Part shown: positions 22,867 to 30,646 of the stretch, piece by piece | Numbering within the stretch: position 1 is the first letter of the stretch | Layout of the letters: the number at the start of each line of letters is the position of its first letter | Source of the DNA: a virus | Direction: 5' to 3' (one strand) | Length of the DNA stretch: 39,061 bases | IMG/VR virus record: IMGVR_UViG_3300037010_000660 | Coordinates: 1 to 39,061 of that record | The notes under the pieces: generated by a model | Database searches by the model: none | What the model saw: the letters and a program-made list of their open reading frames with translations, nothing else | What the model was told of the DNA's origin: nothing | Made by a program: the position numbers and the translations under genes

Positions 22867-24096
22867 TTACGCGAGACTGTCCATGATGGTGATGACGCTG
22901 TTGGCGGTATTCGTGCCAGTACCGCCATTGACGTTTTCCAGCGCGGTGAACTTCGCCGTCAGCGTCAGCCCTTTTTCACCGTCATCCTTCTCGGCGCTGC
23001 TGAGCTTGACGCGCGGCAAGGCAAACGCAACGAAGTCAGCACTCGGCGTCGAACCGCCAACGAATGTAGCGGTGATGCCAACCTCGGTTTCGTTGAGGAA
23101 GTAGTCGCGCATCGTCGGGTCAGTGAACAGCACCGACATCGTGCCATCAACAGTCAGCACGCCAGGGAACACGTCAGGCGCAACGTTGCTGCCAACTACG
23201 CCGCTTGGCGTGCTCATGTTGCCGTTGACGGTGAAGTCTAGGCCGGTGATGTATCCGATCTTGGTGCCGCTCACATAGACCGCGCCATTGGCCGCAGCCA
23301 GCACAGCGCCAGACGATGCGGCCGTCGGAGTGGTGAAATACTCGCTCGACGAGGACGTGTCCATGTCGATGCCCTTGATGTTGAAATCAACGGTAGCCAT
23401 GCCAGTCGGCGGGAGCTTGACGGCCATGGAGTCAATGGCACAACCCTTGAACTGCTCAGACAGCAGAATATCCGAATACCAGTGCTCAATAGTGTAGTAG
23501 TCGCGCACCTGACCGCTGGTCGGCACCTGCACCTTTCTACCGGCCTGCGTGACGGTGACGCTATCACCTGCGGCCTTTGCGACAATCGACACGCCATCAA
23601 GAGGCGTCACCGTCATAACGGTAGCGGTCAGCCCGTAGATCAGGAAGTTGTGGCTGTTGTTGGCCGTCGCAGGAGCCGACCAGCCAGTGCAGCGCACAAC
23701 GTCGCCTAGTTTGAAGCCGTCAGTGATCCAGCTGCCTGCACCGCGCGTGAACGTGCCATCGGGCGACGTAGTAACAGCCGCCGTAATGTTTGTCTGCGCG
23801 CCGGACGTGGCAGCAGTTGCCCATGCGCTGCGAAGCACGGACGCCATGAAGTCAGAGTACGTACCGACCGAAAGCTCGCCGTTGATAGCTCCATCAACGG
23901 AGCGCATGCCGTGCCGCATGTCCGCGCGCATCATCGATGGGCGAATTTCCTGCGATTCGTAGGTCGCCTTCTTGAGATTCAGGGTTGACGTAACCCGGCG
24001 CAGATACTTCGCGCCAGTGCCGGATGCCTTGGTGGCAAGGTCGGTCTGCTTTTTGTACGAAAGTTTCTTGAAAACGCCAGTTGCGATAGTCGCCAT
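22867..24096 (-). CDS. Major tail tube protein (409 aa)
   Basis: GGAGG precedes ATG 24096. The 409-residue protein begins TGVFKKLSYKKQTDLATKAS, a common leader of siphovirus tail tube proteins, and continues with beta-rich segments (MRHGMRSVDGAINGELSVGT, VDFNIKGIDMDTSSSSEYFT). It is followed by the chaperone pair and tape measure, as expected. It is longer than lambda gpV, and residues about 100-200 may be an inserted Ig-like or loop domain. Many copies stack to form the tail tube. Confidence 0.85.
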   Translation of the reverse strand: MATIATGVFKKLSYKKQTDLATKASGTGAKYLRRVTSTLNLKKATYESQEIRPSMMRADMRHGMRSVDGAINGELSVGTYSDFMASVLRSAWATAATSGAQTNITAAVTTSPDGTFTRGAGSWITDGFKLGDVVRCTGWSAPATANNSHNFLIYGLTATVMTVTPLDGVSIVAKAAGDSVTVTQAGRKVQVPTSGQVRDYYTIEHWYSDILLSEQFKGCAIDSMAVKLPPTGMATVDFNIKGIDMDTSSSSEYFTTPTAASSGAVLAAANGAVYVSGTKIGYITGLDFTVNGNMSTPSGVVGSNVAPDVFPGVLTVDGTMSVLFTDPTMRDYFLNETEVGITATFVGGSTPSADFVAFALPRVKLSSAEKDDGEKGLTLTAKFTALENVNGGTGTNTANSVITIMDSLA

Positions 24097-24107
24097 GATG
24101 CTGCCTC

Positions 24108-24509
24108 CTATTGATTGCTAAACGAGTAATACCTGATATTGACTGGGACGACGTATCGCCCTTCACCCTCCATTGCCGCCGACCGCCAAGACTTATCAAT
24201 CGTCACGACAAGACCGTCCGGCGCGACGATCTGCGACGCGCGCGGAAACGCGGCGACAGCAGCATCGGCAAGCGCTCCGGCCGCACCGCTGCCAATACCT
24301 GCGTCAGTAACAACGTTGATATGGTACAGGCCGACATACTGGCGGATACCATCCGGACCGATGGTCGGCGTGTAGGTCTCAGCAGGCAGGAAACGCGCCT
24401 CCAAGTATGGCTTCGCTGCGGGCGGCGGCGCGTTTTCGTACCATACTGGCGCAAGCGCAAGCTCGGACAGCTTGATGCGGAATGCCGCTTCGATGGCCGA
24501 TGCGCTCAT
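24108..24509 (-). CDS. Tail terminator-like protein, DUF4128 type (133 aa)
   Basis: ATG 24509 overlaps the preceding stop (ATGA), preferred to an in-frame start at 24542. IEAAFRIKLSELALAPVWYE followed by NAPPPAAKPYLEARFLPAET, then QYVGLYHINVVTDAGIGSG and a final YVVPVNIRYYSFSN, is the usual layout of phage tail terminator or DUF4128 proteins. Its site between the gp10-like and tail tube genes supports a tail-completion role. Confidence 0.75.
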   Translation of the reverse strand: MSASAIEAAFRIKLSELALAPVWYENAPPPAAKPYLEARFLPAETYTPTIGPDGIRQYVGLYHINVVTDAGIGSGAAGALADAAVAAFPRASQIVAPDGLVVTIDKSWRSAAMEGEGRYVVPVNIRYYSFSNQ

Positions 24510-24913
24510 ACACCTAGAGCCCTTTGCAGATGCGACTGCCACGCCGCGACCGTAACGGCAACCATTCCATTCGGAGCCTTCTTAGACCACCCATGCTCAA
24601 GCCGATACGCATATGGCATGCTGTTAGTCCAGTAGATGACCGAACCGATTGCTTCCTTACCCATGCCAGCCACTGCCGCATTGGTAGCCTCAAGCGCCGC
24701 ATTGTCTTCCTTGAGCGTCTTCGTTTTGTCTGCCGAGAATACAGGCTGTCCAACGCTGAGCATCCAGTTGCCTCGGAATGCGCCAGTAAGGACAGGTGAC
24801 GCAATCATGATGTCGGAAAACATATCCAGACACAGCTTGCGCACGACAATGTCCATGCGCACCTTGGTCTTTTCGACGATAGCCTGAACCTGTTTGCTGA
24901 AGTCGTACTGCAT
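24506..24913 (-). CDS. HK97 gp10-like head-tail connector (135 aa)
   Basis: The start is ATG 24913 overlapping the previous stop (TGATG); a GTG three bases earlier is also possible. IASPVLTGAFRGNWMLSVGQ, IGSVIYWTNSMPYAYRLEHG and the final GMVAVTVAAWQSHL form the pattern of HK97 gp10-like neck or tail-completion proteins. It would link head and tail. Confidence 0.8.
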   Translation of the reverse strand: MQYDFSKQVQAIVEKTKVRMDIVVRKLCLDMFSDIMIASPVLTGAFRGNWMLSVGQPVFSADKTKTLKEDNAALEATNAAVAGMGKEAIGSVIYWTNSMPYAYRLEHGWSKKAPNGMVAVTVAAWQSHLQRALGV

Positions 24914-25269
24914 CACTGGCGCTCCGCGTATATCTCGATCAGTATCGTTTCTTCACTGAAAAACACCGGCGACACAGATAGAACGACGTATTCAATTCCA
25001 GATGCCGTTATCGTGTCACTCGGCGCGATCTCGACGTCTGGCGGAATGACAAACTTTGCCACTCCGAACGGGTTTGCCTTTGCGATGTTGACGGAGACGT
25101 TCTCGCTCACTTTGCCGATAACCGCGCGCGTTGGCGTCTCAATCTTGTTCACCGTATTGACGCCTGTCGCAGGATCGTATGACGTTGACTTATGCGACAC
25201 AGTGACAGGCGACCCATACTTGACGATGTTTGCCAAGGCCTGCGCGGCTGCGAGCTTCTGGATACTCAT
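24913..25269 (-). CDS. Head-closure-like protein (118 aa)
   Basis: This 118-residue protein holds AAAQALANIVKYGSPVTVSH and a beta-rich rest with ETPTRAVIGKVSENVSVNIA and IEYVVLSVSPVFFSEETILI, the shape of small head-closure (stopper-like) proteins. It overlaps genes on both sides by 1-4 bases within the connector block. The family is inferred from position and strand pattern. Confidence 0.65.
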   Translation of the reverse strand: MSIQKLAAAQALANIVKYGSPVTVSHKSTSYDPATGVNTVNKIETPTRAVIGKVSENVSVNIAKANPFGVAKFVIPPDVEIAPSDTITASGIEYVVLSVSPVFFSEETILIEIYAERQ

Positions 25270-25796
25270 GCTCGCACCAACTTCCTAGTTGGCGATGACG
25301 CGCGCACGGCACCGTACCGTGACAGCAGTTCGTCCACTTGTCGCGGGATGCTCGACTGTTGTACACCGGCAAAATCGATCTTGAGAGACGCAACCGCAAG
25401 GCTTCCAATTCCGGCGCTGTCTGGCGTGGCCGTGATGTCGTTTGCCAGCAACGCAAGCGCCATCTCGCATTGCGCGTCCTTGATGTCTTGCGGGATCGCG
25501 TCGGCATGCAGATAGCAGCACGTTGTGTCCGCCGTCGAGTATGACGGATCAGGGTTGCGCACATAGGCGCGCGGCCATGCCCTTGCCTGCGTGCTGCTTG
25601 CGCGCGTGCCAAGCCATGCGATGCGCGAGTCAATTACCTTCGCTGCCCAAATTAAGGCCGCCGTCTTGTCGGCTGCGCCTGCATTCACCCAGGCGTCCTT
25701 GTGAAGCCGGTCGCCGAAGTACGTGACCGCCTCTTGGAGCGTGACGTAGCTATTCGCGTTCTCGCCGCCAACCGTAGCGTCAATCGTCGATGCCAT
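25266..25796 (-). CDS. DnaT-like / head-tail adaptor protein (176 aa)
   Basis: NSYVTLQEAVTYFGDRLHKD, then DKTAALIWAAKVIDSRIAWL and ARAWPRAYVRNP match the family often labelled putative DnaT-like, which in phages is an adaptor bound to the portal rather than a replication protein. The C-terminal third (LKIDFAGVQQSSIPRQVDEL) is typical. Position in the connector block supports the adaptor role. Confidence 0.8.
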   Translation of the reverse strand: MASTIDATVGGENANSYVTLQEAVTYFGDRLHKDAWVNAGAADKTAALIWAAKVIDSRIAWLGTRASSTQARAWPRAYVRNPDPSYSTADTTCCYLHADAIPQDIKDAQCEMALALLANDITATPDSAGIGSLAVASLKIDFAGVQQSSIPRQVDELLSRYGAVRASSPTRKLVRA

Positions 25797-26107
25797 CAGC
25801 CAAGTTCCTCGCGCACAGTCAGTTTGATAAGTTCAGTGCCAGTGACAACCGCGCCAGTGCCATCCGTCACCTCTACCTCAATTTGCATCTCAGGTGCAAT
25901 GATCTCGCCAGCTGCGAATTGGTACTCGGCCTTGCCATTGGCCGGGTTCAGAATCGTCGCCGTCCTGTTCACAATGGCGCCCGCCGCATCAGCCCACCGA
26001 AAGCGCACAGTGCATGACGTGAGATCAACAGCCGCGCCGGTGTCGCTGTCCGTGATCGTCACGACCAGCTTTGATCCAGTGTCTCCGGTTACCAGGTCAT
26101 AGCTCAT
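25796..26107 (-). CDS. BppU-N-like beta-sandwich protein (103 aa)
   Basis: DLVTGDTGSKLVVTITDSDT, then CTVRFRWADAAGAIVNRTAT and MQIEVEVTDGTGAVVTGTEL form the beta pattern of the N-terminal BppU or Ig-like fold seen in phage structural proteins. The ATG is preceded by AAGGAG at suitable spacing. It lies after the repeat protein, and probably decorates the capsid or neck (inference). Confidence 0.65.
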   Translation of the reverse strand: MSYDLVTGDTGSKLVVTITDSDTGAAVDLTSCTVRFRWADAAGAIVNRTATILNPANGKAEYQFAAGEIIAPEMQIEVEVTDGTGAVVTGTELIKLTVREELG

Positions 26108-26121
26108 GCGTCACCGACTCC

Positions 26122-27051
26122 TTATAGCCGCACAGTTGCATTCTTGCCGTGCGTAACTACGGCTGCTGCATTCTTCGCGCGCGTGACATAGGCGTTGCGC
26201 GCAATCACGTTGCGGACGATGTTCTGAACTTCGCCAGCAGCCACAACCCCGGTGTACGCGACAGCACCAGCGCCAACGAGTGCATAGCTAACAGCCATCG
26301 TCATGGCGCCGGGGATGGCGGACACCGGATTACCGGCCAGTGCCACGTACACCTGTGGCGAAACGTGGCCGGCCTGTGCCGTTGCCACTTGCCCGACTGC
26401 CGCACAGGATACGCCAGCGATGAGGGCGCCGGCGGAAGTCGCCACCGCAGCACCAGACAGCGCCTTCGCAACGTCAGAGCCAGAGCCAACATAGCCAGCG
26501 CTTGCCGTGACAGACGATCCAAGCAGCGCAACGGTGACAGTACCGGACACGGCACCAGCAGACGCCGAAACAGGCTGCCCGGTCAATGCGCGCGAGGTGT
26601 CTGCGCCAGTCGTTACAGACCCGGCAAGTGCTTGCACCTGCTGCCCGGTGACCGACTGATTGACGTTCGCGGTTACCGATCCAGCGGAACTTGTGACCGC
26701 TGCGCCCATCAACGCGCGCGAGGTGTCCGCGCCCGTGGCAACCGTGCCAGTCTGCGCAGCGACCTGCTGCCCGGTGATGGCGACGCTGACGCCAGCCGTG
26801 ACCGTACCAGCGGAGACAGCCACAGCAGAGCCAGTCAACGCCTGCGTAGCGCCAACAGACGGCGACAGCGTGCCAGCTTGTGCAGCAACAGCTTGGCCGG
26901 CAAGGACTACGCTAACGCTCTGGGCAGCAGCGCCAATTGCCGCTGTGACGGACGCGCCGGTTAGAGCGACAGATACATTGCTGCTGCCCGCTTGCTGCGC
27001 AGGCTCAAGCCCAAGCGATTCTAGGCCGAGGGACTCAAGTCCAAGGCTCAT
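26122..27051 (-). CDS. Low-complexity tandem-repeat structural protein (309 aa)
   Basis: After an N-terminal triplet of LGLES units, residues about 24-275 hold twelve degenerate repeats of 20-22 residues with the core ALTGxxVxxxAGxVxxxV (for example VSVAITGQQVAAQTGTVATG). The tail is KNAAAVVTHGKNATVRL. The chain is almost only Ala, Gly, Val, Ser and Thr. Alternating 20- and 22-residue units suggest a 42-residue superunit. A beta-solenoid or fibrous decoration is a plausible fold. Similar repeats occur in uncharacterised phage head-region proteins (memory). It sits among accessory structural genes after the capsid. Confidence 0.75.
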   Translation of the reverse strand: MSLGLESLGLESLGLEPAQQAGSSNVSVALTGASVTAAIGAAAQSVSVVLAGQAVAAQAGTLSPSVGATQALTGSAVAVSAGTVTAGVSVAITGQQVAAQTGTVATGADTSRALMGAAVTSSAGSVTANVNQSVTGQQVQALAGSVTTGADTSRALTGQPVSASAGAVSGTVTVALLGSSVTASAGYVGSGSDVAKALSGAAVATSAGALIAGVSCAAVGQVATAQAGHVSPQVYVALAGNPVSAIPGAMTMAVSYALVGAGAVAYTGVVAAGEVQNIVRNVIARNAYVTRAKNAAAVVTHGKNATVRL

Positions 27052-27570
27052 TTATGCGGGCCAGACGATTCCATTCACGATGGACTGCACCGCCGCCATC
27101 GTCGCCGCCGCCGTGCCTTGATCAGTCACAGCCTTGATAGATGTGATTGCAGTTTTTGCGGCGGAGCGGGTGTTAAGCACCTTCTGCCATGCAGTTGTGG
27201 CGGTTTTTGCCGAAGCATTTACGGATGCCCACAAGTCAAGCATTGCGTCGATGGCGTTGCCGAAGTTGTCCTGGAACTCGGCTTCGATATTCGGGTCAAT
27301 GGCTGTGAACGCTGGCGTGTAGAGTGTGTAGTAATTCGCGGTTTTAGCCGCATTCACCTGCTTGATGCCGGTCTTCTTGGCATACGGAAGGATGATATAG
27401 CCATTGATGATCGTCTGAACAGCAGCGTCAATCTGCGCTTGTGTCATGGTCGATGGGCCATACGCAATCCATACGCCGTCGGCCTGCACAATCTGATACC
27501 CGGCTTGCTGGATTTTGTTGCCAAGGTCGTCCCACTGAAGGGCAGTCGTATCTGGGAATGTGATTGCCAT
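27052..27570 (-). CDS. Hypothetical structural-region protein (172 aa)
   Basis: This 172-residue protein lies one base upstream of the repeat protein gene. The N-terminal half (FPDTTALQWDDLGNKIQQAG, MTQAQIDAAVQTIINGYIIL) is mixed, and the C-terminal half is helical and Ala/Thr-rich. No family is recognised. It has no signal peptide or membrane helix, so a virion or assembly role is assumed from position only. Confidence 0.7.
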   Translation of the reverse strand: MAITFPDTTALQWDDLGNKIQQAGYQIVQADGVWIAYGPSTMTQAQIDAAVQTIINGYIILPYAKKTGIKQVNAAKTANYYTLYTPAFTAIDPNIEAEFQDNFGNAIDAMLDLWASVNASAKTATTAWQKVLNTRSAAKTAITSIKAVTDQGTAAATMAAVQSIVNGIVWPA

Positions 27571-27578
27571 GATTTCCC

Positions 27579-28457
27579 TTATGAGAGGATTAAATTGATG
27601 ATTACCGCAGCAGCTTGTGCGCTACTAAGCGTGTAATATAAAGGCGATGCTGCGAACGGGTCTGGCAAGGTTGCATCTACTGCATCTTCCCGCACACTGA
27701 CTATTGGGGTGTTACTGGAAAACCCGAATGCAGATGACGCCTGTTGCATTGAAGTGAAGGTCGGGTTTGTTCCACCTGTTACGACCAAAGCCGCCCAATA
27801 CCACCCAGGCGTCAACCTGACGTTGTTATCCACACTCTGAGTCTTAAACGTTCCACCCCCAGTGCTTGTATCAATCGCTGCTGTTGTCATCGCAATACGT
27901 CTTCCTGGGTTTCCATTGCTTTTGACATCATACAGCCCCAATAGAGCACTTGAACCTGCACCTGTGGCCCCAATAGTAATCCCCATTGCAGTCAGTACCC
28001 CAGAGGTATTGAGCAGGAAAGGCCATGCTGTTGGTCGTTGTATAGCGGCAGTTCCCGTGTTGCTCTGCGTACCTACAAAATTCGCTGATGCTACGTTGAC
28101 ATTTGTTGGGCCAGTCAACGGATACGGCATTGGGGTAAATACTGCTTCAGCGATTTCCGTAATGTAGAGCTTGTGCGTTCCGGAAGGAAGCGAAAGCGCT
28201 GAAGGCGTTCGATTGTTATATGTCGTGCCATCGAACGTTGCGGTCACTCTCGTGCGCGCGAACGTATCGGAAGCGCCGATAGTGCCAATTCCCGCTTCCA
28301 TTGTCCCGTCCGACGCGATCAGCGAATAGGAGACTAGCGTACCTACGGGTATGGCCTGTGACGCAGCAGACGGCAAAACATGTCCGGCCAGTGGCGCGAG
28401 CGTTAGCGTGCCCGTCCCTGTGGTAGTTGTCGATGCGCCAATCCAGTTTGCAGGCAT
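27579..28457 (-). CDS. Hypothetical beta-rich structural protein (292 aa)
   Basis: The N-terminal part (SLIASDGTMEAGIGTIGASD, ATFDGTTYNNRTPSALSLPS) resembles the stalk-proximal part of phage fibre or decoration proteins. The middle and C-terminus (SALLGLYDVKSNGNPGRRIA, LTPGWYWAALVVTGGTNPTF) have a jelly-roll-like strand pattern often seen in carbohydrate-binding or receptor-binding tips. It could be a capsid or neck fibre. It starts one base after the stop of the 33-residue peptide gene and has no clear site of its own. Confidence 0.65.
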   Translation of the reverse strand: MPANWIGASTTTTGTGTLTLAPLAGHVLPSAASQAIPVGTLVSYSLIASDGTMEAGIGTIGASDTFARTRVTATFDGTTYNNRTPSALSLPSGTHKLYITEIAEAVFTPMPYPLTGPTNVNVASANFVGTQSNTGTAAIQRPTAWPFLLNTSGVLTAMGITIGATGAGSSALLGLYDVKSNGNPGRRIAMTTAAIDTSTGGGTFKTQSVDNNVRLTPGWYWAALVVTGGTNPTFTSMQQASSAFGFSSNTPIVSVREDAVDATLPDPFAASPLYYTLSSAQAAAVIINLILS

Positions 28458-28458
28458 C

Positions 28459-28560
28459 CTAAGCCACCCAAGTGCGTACTTGCTTTTCTACAGGAGGCAT
28501 TGCGGGCGAGACCGCAACCACAGGCACCCACAACACAGGAACAATCAGCCACGTCAACAT
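28459..28560 (-). CDS. Tiny hydrophobic peptide (33 aa)
   Basis: ATG 28560 overlaps the stop of the 28982 gene (TGATG), and its TAG is one base from the next ATG (28457). The 33-residue product begins MLTWLIVPVLWVPVVAVSPA, a hydrophobic segment like a signal or a membrane anchor, then PVEKQVRTWVA. The arrangement would let ribosomes finish here and restart on the 292-residue gene. It may be a coupling peptide or a small membrane protein. Confidence 0.6.
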   Translation of the reverse strand: MLTWLIVPVLWVPVVAVSPAMPPVEKQVRTWVA

Positions 28561-28982
28561 CACGCGAACCGAACAAGACCGTTCGTTGAGTCATTCGTCG
28601 GCATGGTCAACGTAAAGTTGCCGCCGGTCACGGTCGTTGCGCCGAAGGTGTAAACGCCGATACTGCGGTTTGCGTCAGTCGTCGAGTAGATCATGACCGA
28701 ATCGAATGAGGTCGATAGCGTGACGGACGTGAATGCGATGTTCGCGCTCGGCGTCCAGAATGCCGTGGTGCCCGTCAAGCCAGCCGTGTTGCCGTTGGTG
28801 ACGGACACGCCGCCGGCGGTATAGCCGGCGCCGGACACCTCGCCGGTCGCCGTATAGGCCGCATTGGATGGCCCAGTCGTTGCCGATGCCAGATACAGCG
28901 CAGCCTTTAGCGCCTTGCCGTCAACGATTGCCGACAGCGCAGCCTGTTTCGCAGCGCCGGAGATTCCTTGAGTGTTAGCCAT
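28560..28982 (-). CDS. Hypothetical structural protein (140 aa)
   Basis: The 140-residue protein starts ANTQGISGAAKQAALSAIVD and continues with Gly/Thr/Ser-rich beta strands ending TLTMPTNDSTNGLVRFA. KALYLASATTGPSNAAYTAT resembles short decoration or minor capsid proteins of siphoviruses, but I do not recognise the family. It lies in the accessory block downstream of the major capsid gene. Confidence 0.68.
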   Translation of the reverse strand: MANTQGISGAAKQAALSAIVDGKALKAALYLASATTGPSNAAYTATGEVSGAGYTAGGVSVTNGNTAGLTGTTAFWTPSANIAFTSVTLSTSFDSVMIYSTTDANRSIGVYTFGATTVTGGNFTLTMPTNDSTNGLVRFA

Positions 28983-28993
28983 GTTCCAGTCCT

Positions 28994-29197
28994 TTACTGA
29001 ATGGTTGCCGTCAACGCATCACCGAACAGGCCGCGCTTCGCCAGCACATGCGCCGATTGACGCACAACCTCGCCGTCGAGCGAGTACGTCTCGATGAGCT
29101 TGGTGTAATCGTCTGTGACCTCCCACCGCGTTTCGTATTGCAGGTCGGAAATGGGAAGGTTGCCTTTGATGGTGTGGATCAGCGGAGTGTCAGTCAT
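28994..29197 (-). CDS. Hypothetical small protein (67 aa)
   Basis: This 67-residue protein (TPLIHTIKGNLPISDLQYET, RWEVTDDYTKLIETYSLDGE) has a short beta-type pattern with no recognised family. Its ATG overlaps the stop of the 29520 gene by 4 bases. Similar small proteins occur next to phage capsid genes. Confidence 0.65.
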   Translation of the reverse strand: MTDTPLIHTIKGNLPISDLQYETRWEVTDDYTKLIETYSLDGEVVRQSAHVLAKRGLFGDALTATIQ

Positions 29198-29520
29198 TCG
29201 TCGCCCTCCTTTGCCTTGCGCGTGCGCTTGGCCGGTTGTTCAGGCTCGATAAGCTCATCAATGGACTTGATGATCGTGACATGCTTCGCCCACGCCCGAC
29301 CTTCAGCCTCAGCCTCACGGATGGCGACGTTGCGTACCTCATAGGCGGCCTCAACGTCTGGGCAGCCAATGGCAAGCACAGCGTCGCAACGCTCGAAATC
29401 GTTGGCCTGGGTAAATGCTGATCCGTTGCGCACAAATGCGGGAATGTCCGCCTTGCGCAGCCTATCGCGGAGTGCGATAGCCTCTTGCTCTCCACCTTCG
29501 GTGTAGTAAATCACCACCAT
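29194..29520 (-). CDS. Hypothetical protein with nucleotide-binding-like fold (108 aa)
   Basis: AAGGAGG lies right after the capsid terminator and before ATG 29520. The sequence VVIYYTEGGEQEAIALRDRL, then CDAVLAIGCPDVEAAYEVRN reads as alternating strands and helices (Rossmann-like), with a basic Lys/Arg tail (KRTRKAKEGDE). No known domain can be named. It is the first gene after the terminator, so its expression depends on read-through. Confidence 0.65.
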   Translation of the reverse strand: MVVIYYTEGGEQEAIALRDRLRKADIPAFVRNGSAFTQANDFERCDAVLAIGCPDVEAAYEVRNVAIREAEAEGRAWAKHVTIIKSIDELIEPEQPAKRTRKAKEGDE

Positions 29521-29534
29521 GCGATATCCTCCTT

Positions 29535-29558
29535 AAAAAGCCCTCCCCAAAGGGAGGG
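29535..29558 (-). terminator. Intrinsic terminator after the major capsid gene
   Basis: On the minus strand CCCTCCC (29558-29552), a 4-base loop and GGGAGGG (29547-29541) are followed by C and five T (29539-29535). The 7-bp GC stem and T-run form a good factor-independent terminator 18 bases after the capsid stop. It probably lets capsid mRNA outnumber the downstream tail mRNA, which must arise by read-through. Confidence 0.82.
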
Positions 29559-29576
29559 AATACCGGCAGGGAGTAT

Positions 29577-30560
29577 TTACTGCGTGCGGAGGATAACGCC
29601 AGCTAGGCCCTTCACGCCCGCGTCGGTCGAGGTCTTATCCCAGTTGCTCGACGTGCCGATTGCGGTGTCAGTCGGGTTCGCGCCGCCGTTGGTGACATCC
29701 CACGTGAAGCCCTTGATGCCCAGGTTGAAGGCGTACTCGCCCTGCATCCGAATGACCAGGTTCTCAAGGCCGGTCACCACGTCATTGATGATGTCGCGCT
29801 GTTCCGACTCCTGAACCATCACGCCACCCGGCACAAGTGCCATCGACCAATACTTGTTCGGCGTACCGGTAACAAGCATCGACGGCGCGTCAATGACAAC
29901 GGTCGGGCGGCCAAAGGTAGCAACGGTTCCGTTGTAGATCGTCGTGCTTGCAACGTCAAACACCTTGTCGGCGATAGCTTGGCCCATGAGGTCAAAGTAC
30001 ACCTTCGAGTGCATGACCCAGGCCGCCAGATCGCCAGCGCGGTCGCCGCGCTTACCCATGGCCGTCACCATCGCAGCATGAGTAATGGTGCCGGTGGCCG
30101 AGTAGTCGTTAGTCGCATTAGCTTGACCGGACAGCGCAGCAACAGCCGCATTAACGGCAGTGTTGATGTAATCGACCGTGATTGCCTTGCCGACCTGCGC
30201 ACCAAGCAAGAACGACAGCTCGTTATTGTCTACAACCTGACCGATCTTGCGGAAGGAGTCGATGGTCTGCGCAACAGGTCCAATCTTGCGATTGATCTTG
30301 ACGCGGGCATTCTCGCCTTGCTGAACGGCAAGGTCGGTAGCGGCAGCAACAGACGTGATGTCGCGACGGGTGATGAGGTTGGAAATGTTCTGGATGAACG
30401 ATTCCTTGTTGAAGTCGCCGATCATGCGGGCGGGCTGCAACTGGATCGTGTTCGCAGAAGCGGCGTTGAATGCGTCGGCGTTCTGCTCGATCACTTCGAT
30501 CATGCCGCCGAAGAACTGGTCATCGTAAATCTTAAATCCGGTTTTGGTTCCGATTGCCAT
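29577..30560 (-). CDS. Major capsid protein (327 aa)
   Basis: GGAGGG precedes ATG 30560. The 327-residue protein (TGFKIYDDQFFGGMIEVIEQ, ISNLITRRDITSVAAATDLA, WVMHSKVYFDLMGQAIADKV) fits the gp13-like group of HK97-fold major capsid proteins. Its place, scaffold upstream and terminator downstream, is the usual one for the most abundant virion protein. No N-terminal delta-domain is fused; the scaffold is separate. Confidence 0.85.
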   Translation of the reverse strand: MAIGTKTGFKIYDDQFFGGMIEVIEQNADAFNAASANTIQLQPARMIGDFNKESFIQNISNLITRRDITSVAAATDLAVQQGENARVKINRKIGPVAQTIDSFRKIGQVVDNNELSFLLGAQVGKAITVDYINTAVNAAVAALSGQANATNDYSATGTITHAAMVTAMGKRGDRAGDLAAWVMHSKVYFDLMGQAIADKVFDVASTTIYNGTVATFGRPTVVIDAPSMLVTGTPNKYWSMALVPGGVMVQESEQRDIINDVVTGLENLVIRMQGEYAFNLGIKGFTWDVTNGGANPTDTAIGTSSNWDKTSTDAGVKGLAGVILRTQ

Positions 30561-30596
30561 GATAAATCCCTCCGTGGGGTTAGAAGTTCAAACTTT

Positions 30597-30641
30597 CCTT
30601 CCCCCGGAAGGATTCCATCAGCTTTGGTGCTCCACCGGAGC
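30597..30641 (-). other. Two hairpins between scaffold and capsid genes
   Basis: The 86-base gap holds CCTTCC-GGG-GGAAGG (30611-30597) and GCTCC-GGT-GGAGC (30641-30629). Neither has a T-run, so they are not intrinsic terminators. They lie just upstream of the capsid ribosome binding site and may be RNA processing or stability elements. Confidence 0.5.
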
Positions 30642-30646
30642 TTGAG

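Noticed and set aside
25266-25796. Replication protein DnaT
   Set aside because: The family label is historical; in this position among connector genes the protein is a head-tail adaptor.
26149-26964. Plus-strand ORF of 271 codons opposite the repeat protein
   Set aside because: Its repeats only mirror the repeats on the other strand, and the Arg/Cys-rich product is not protein-like.
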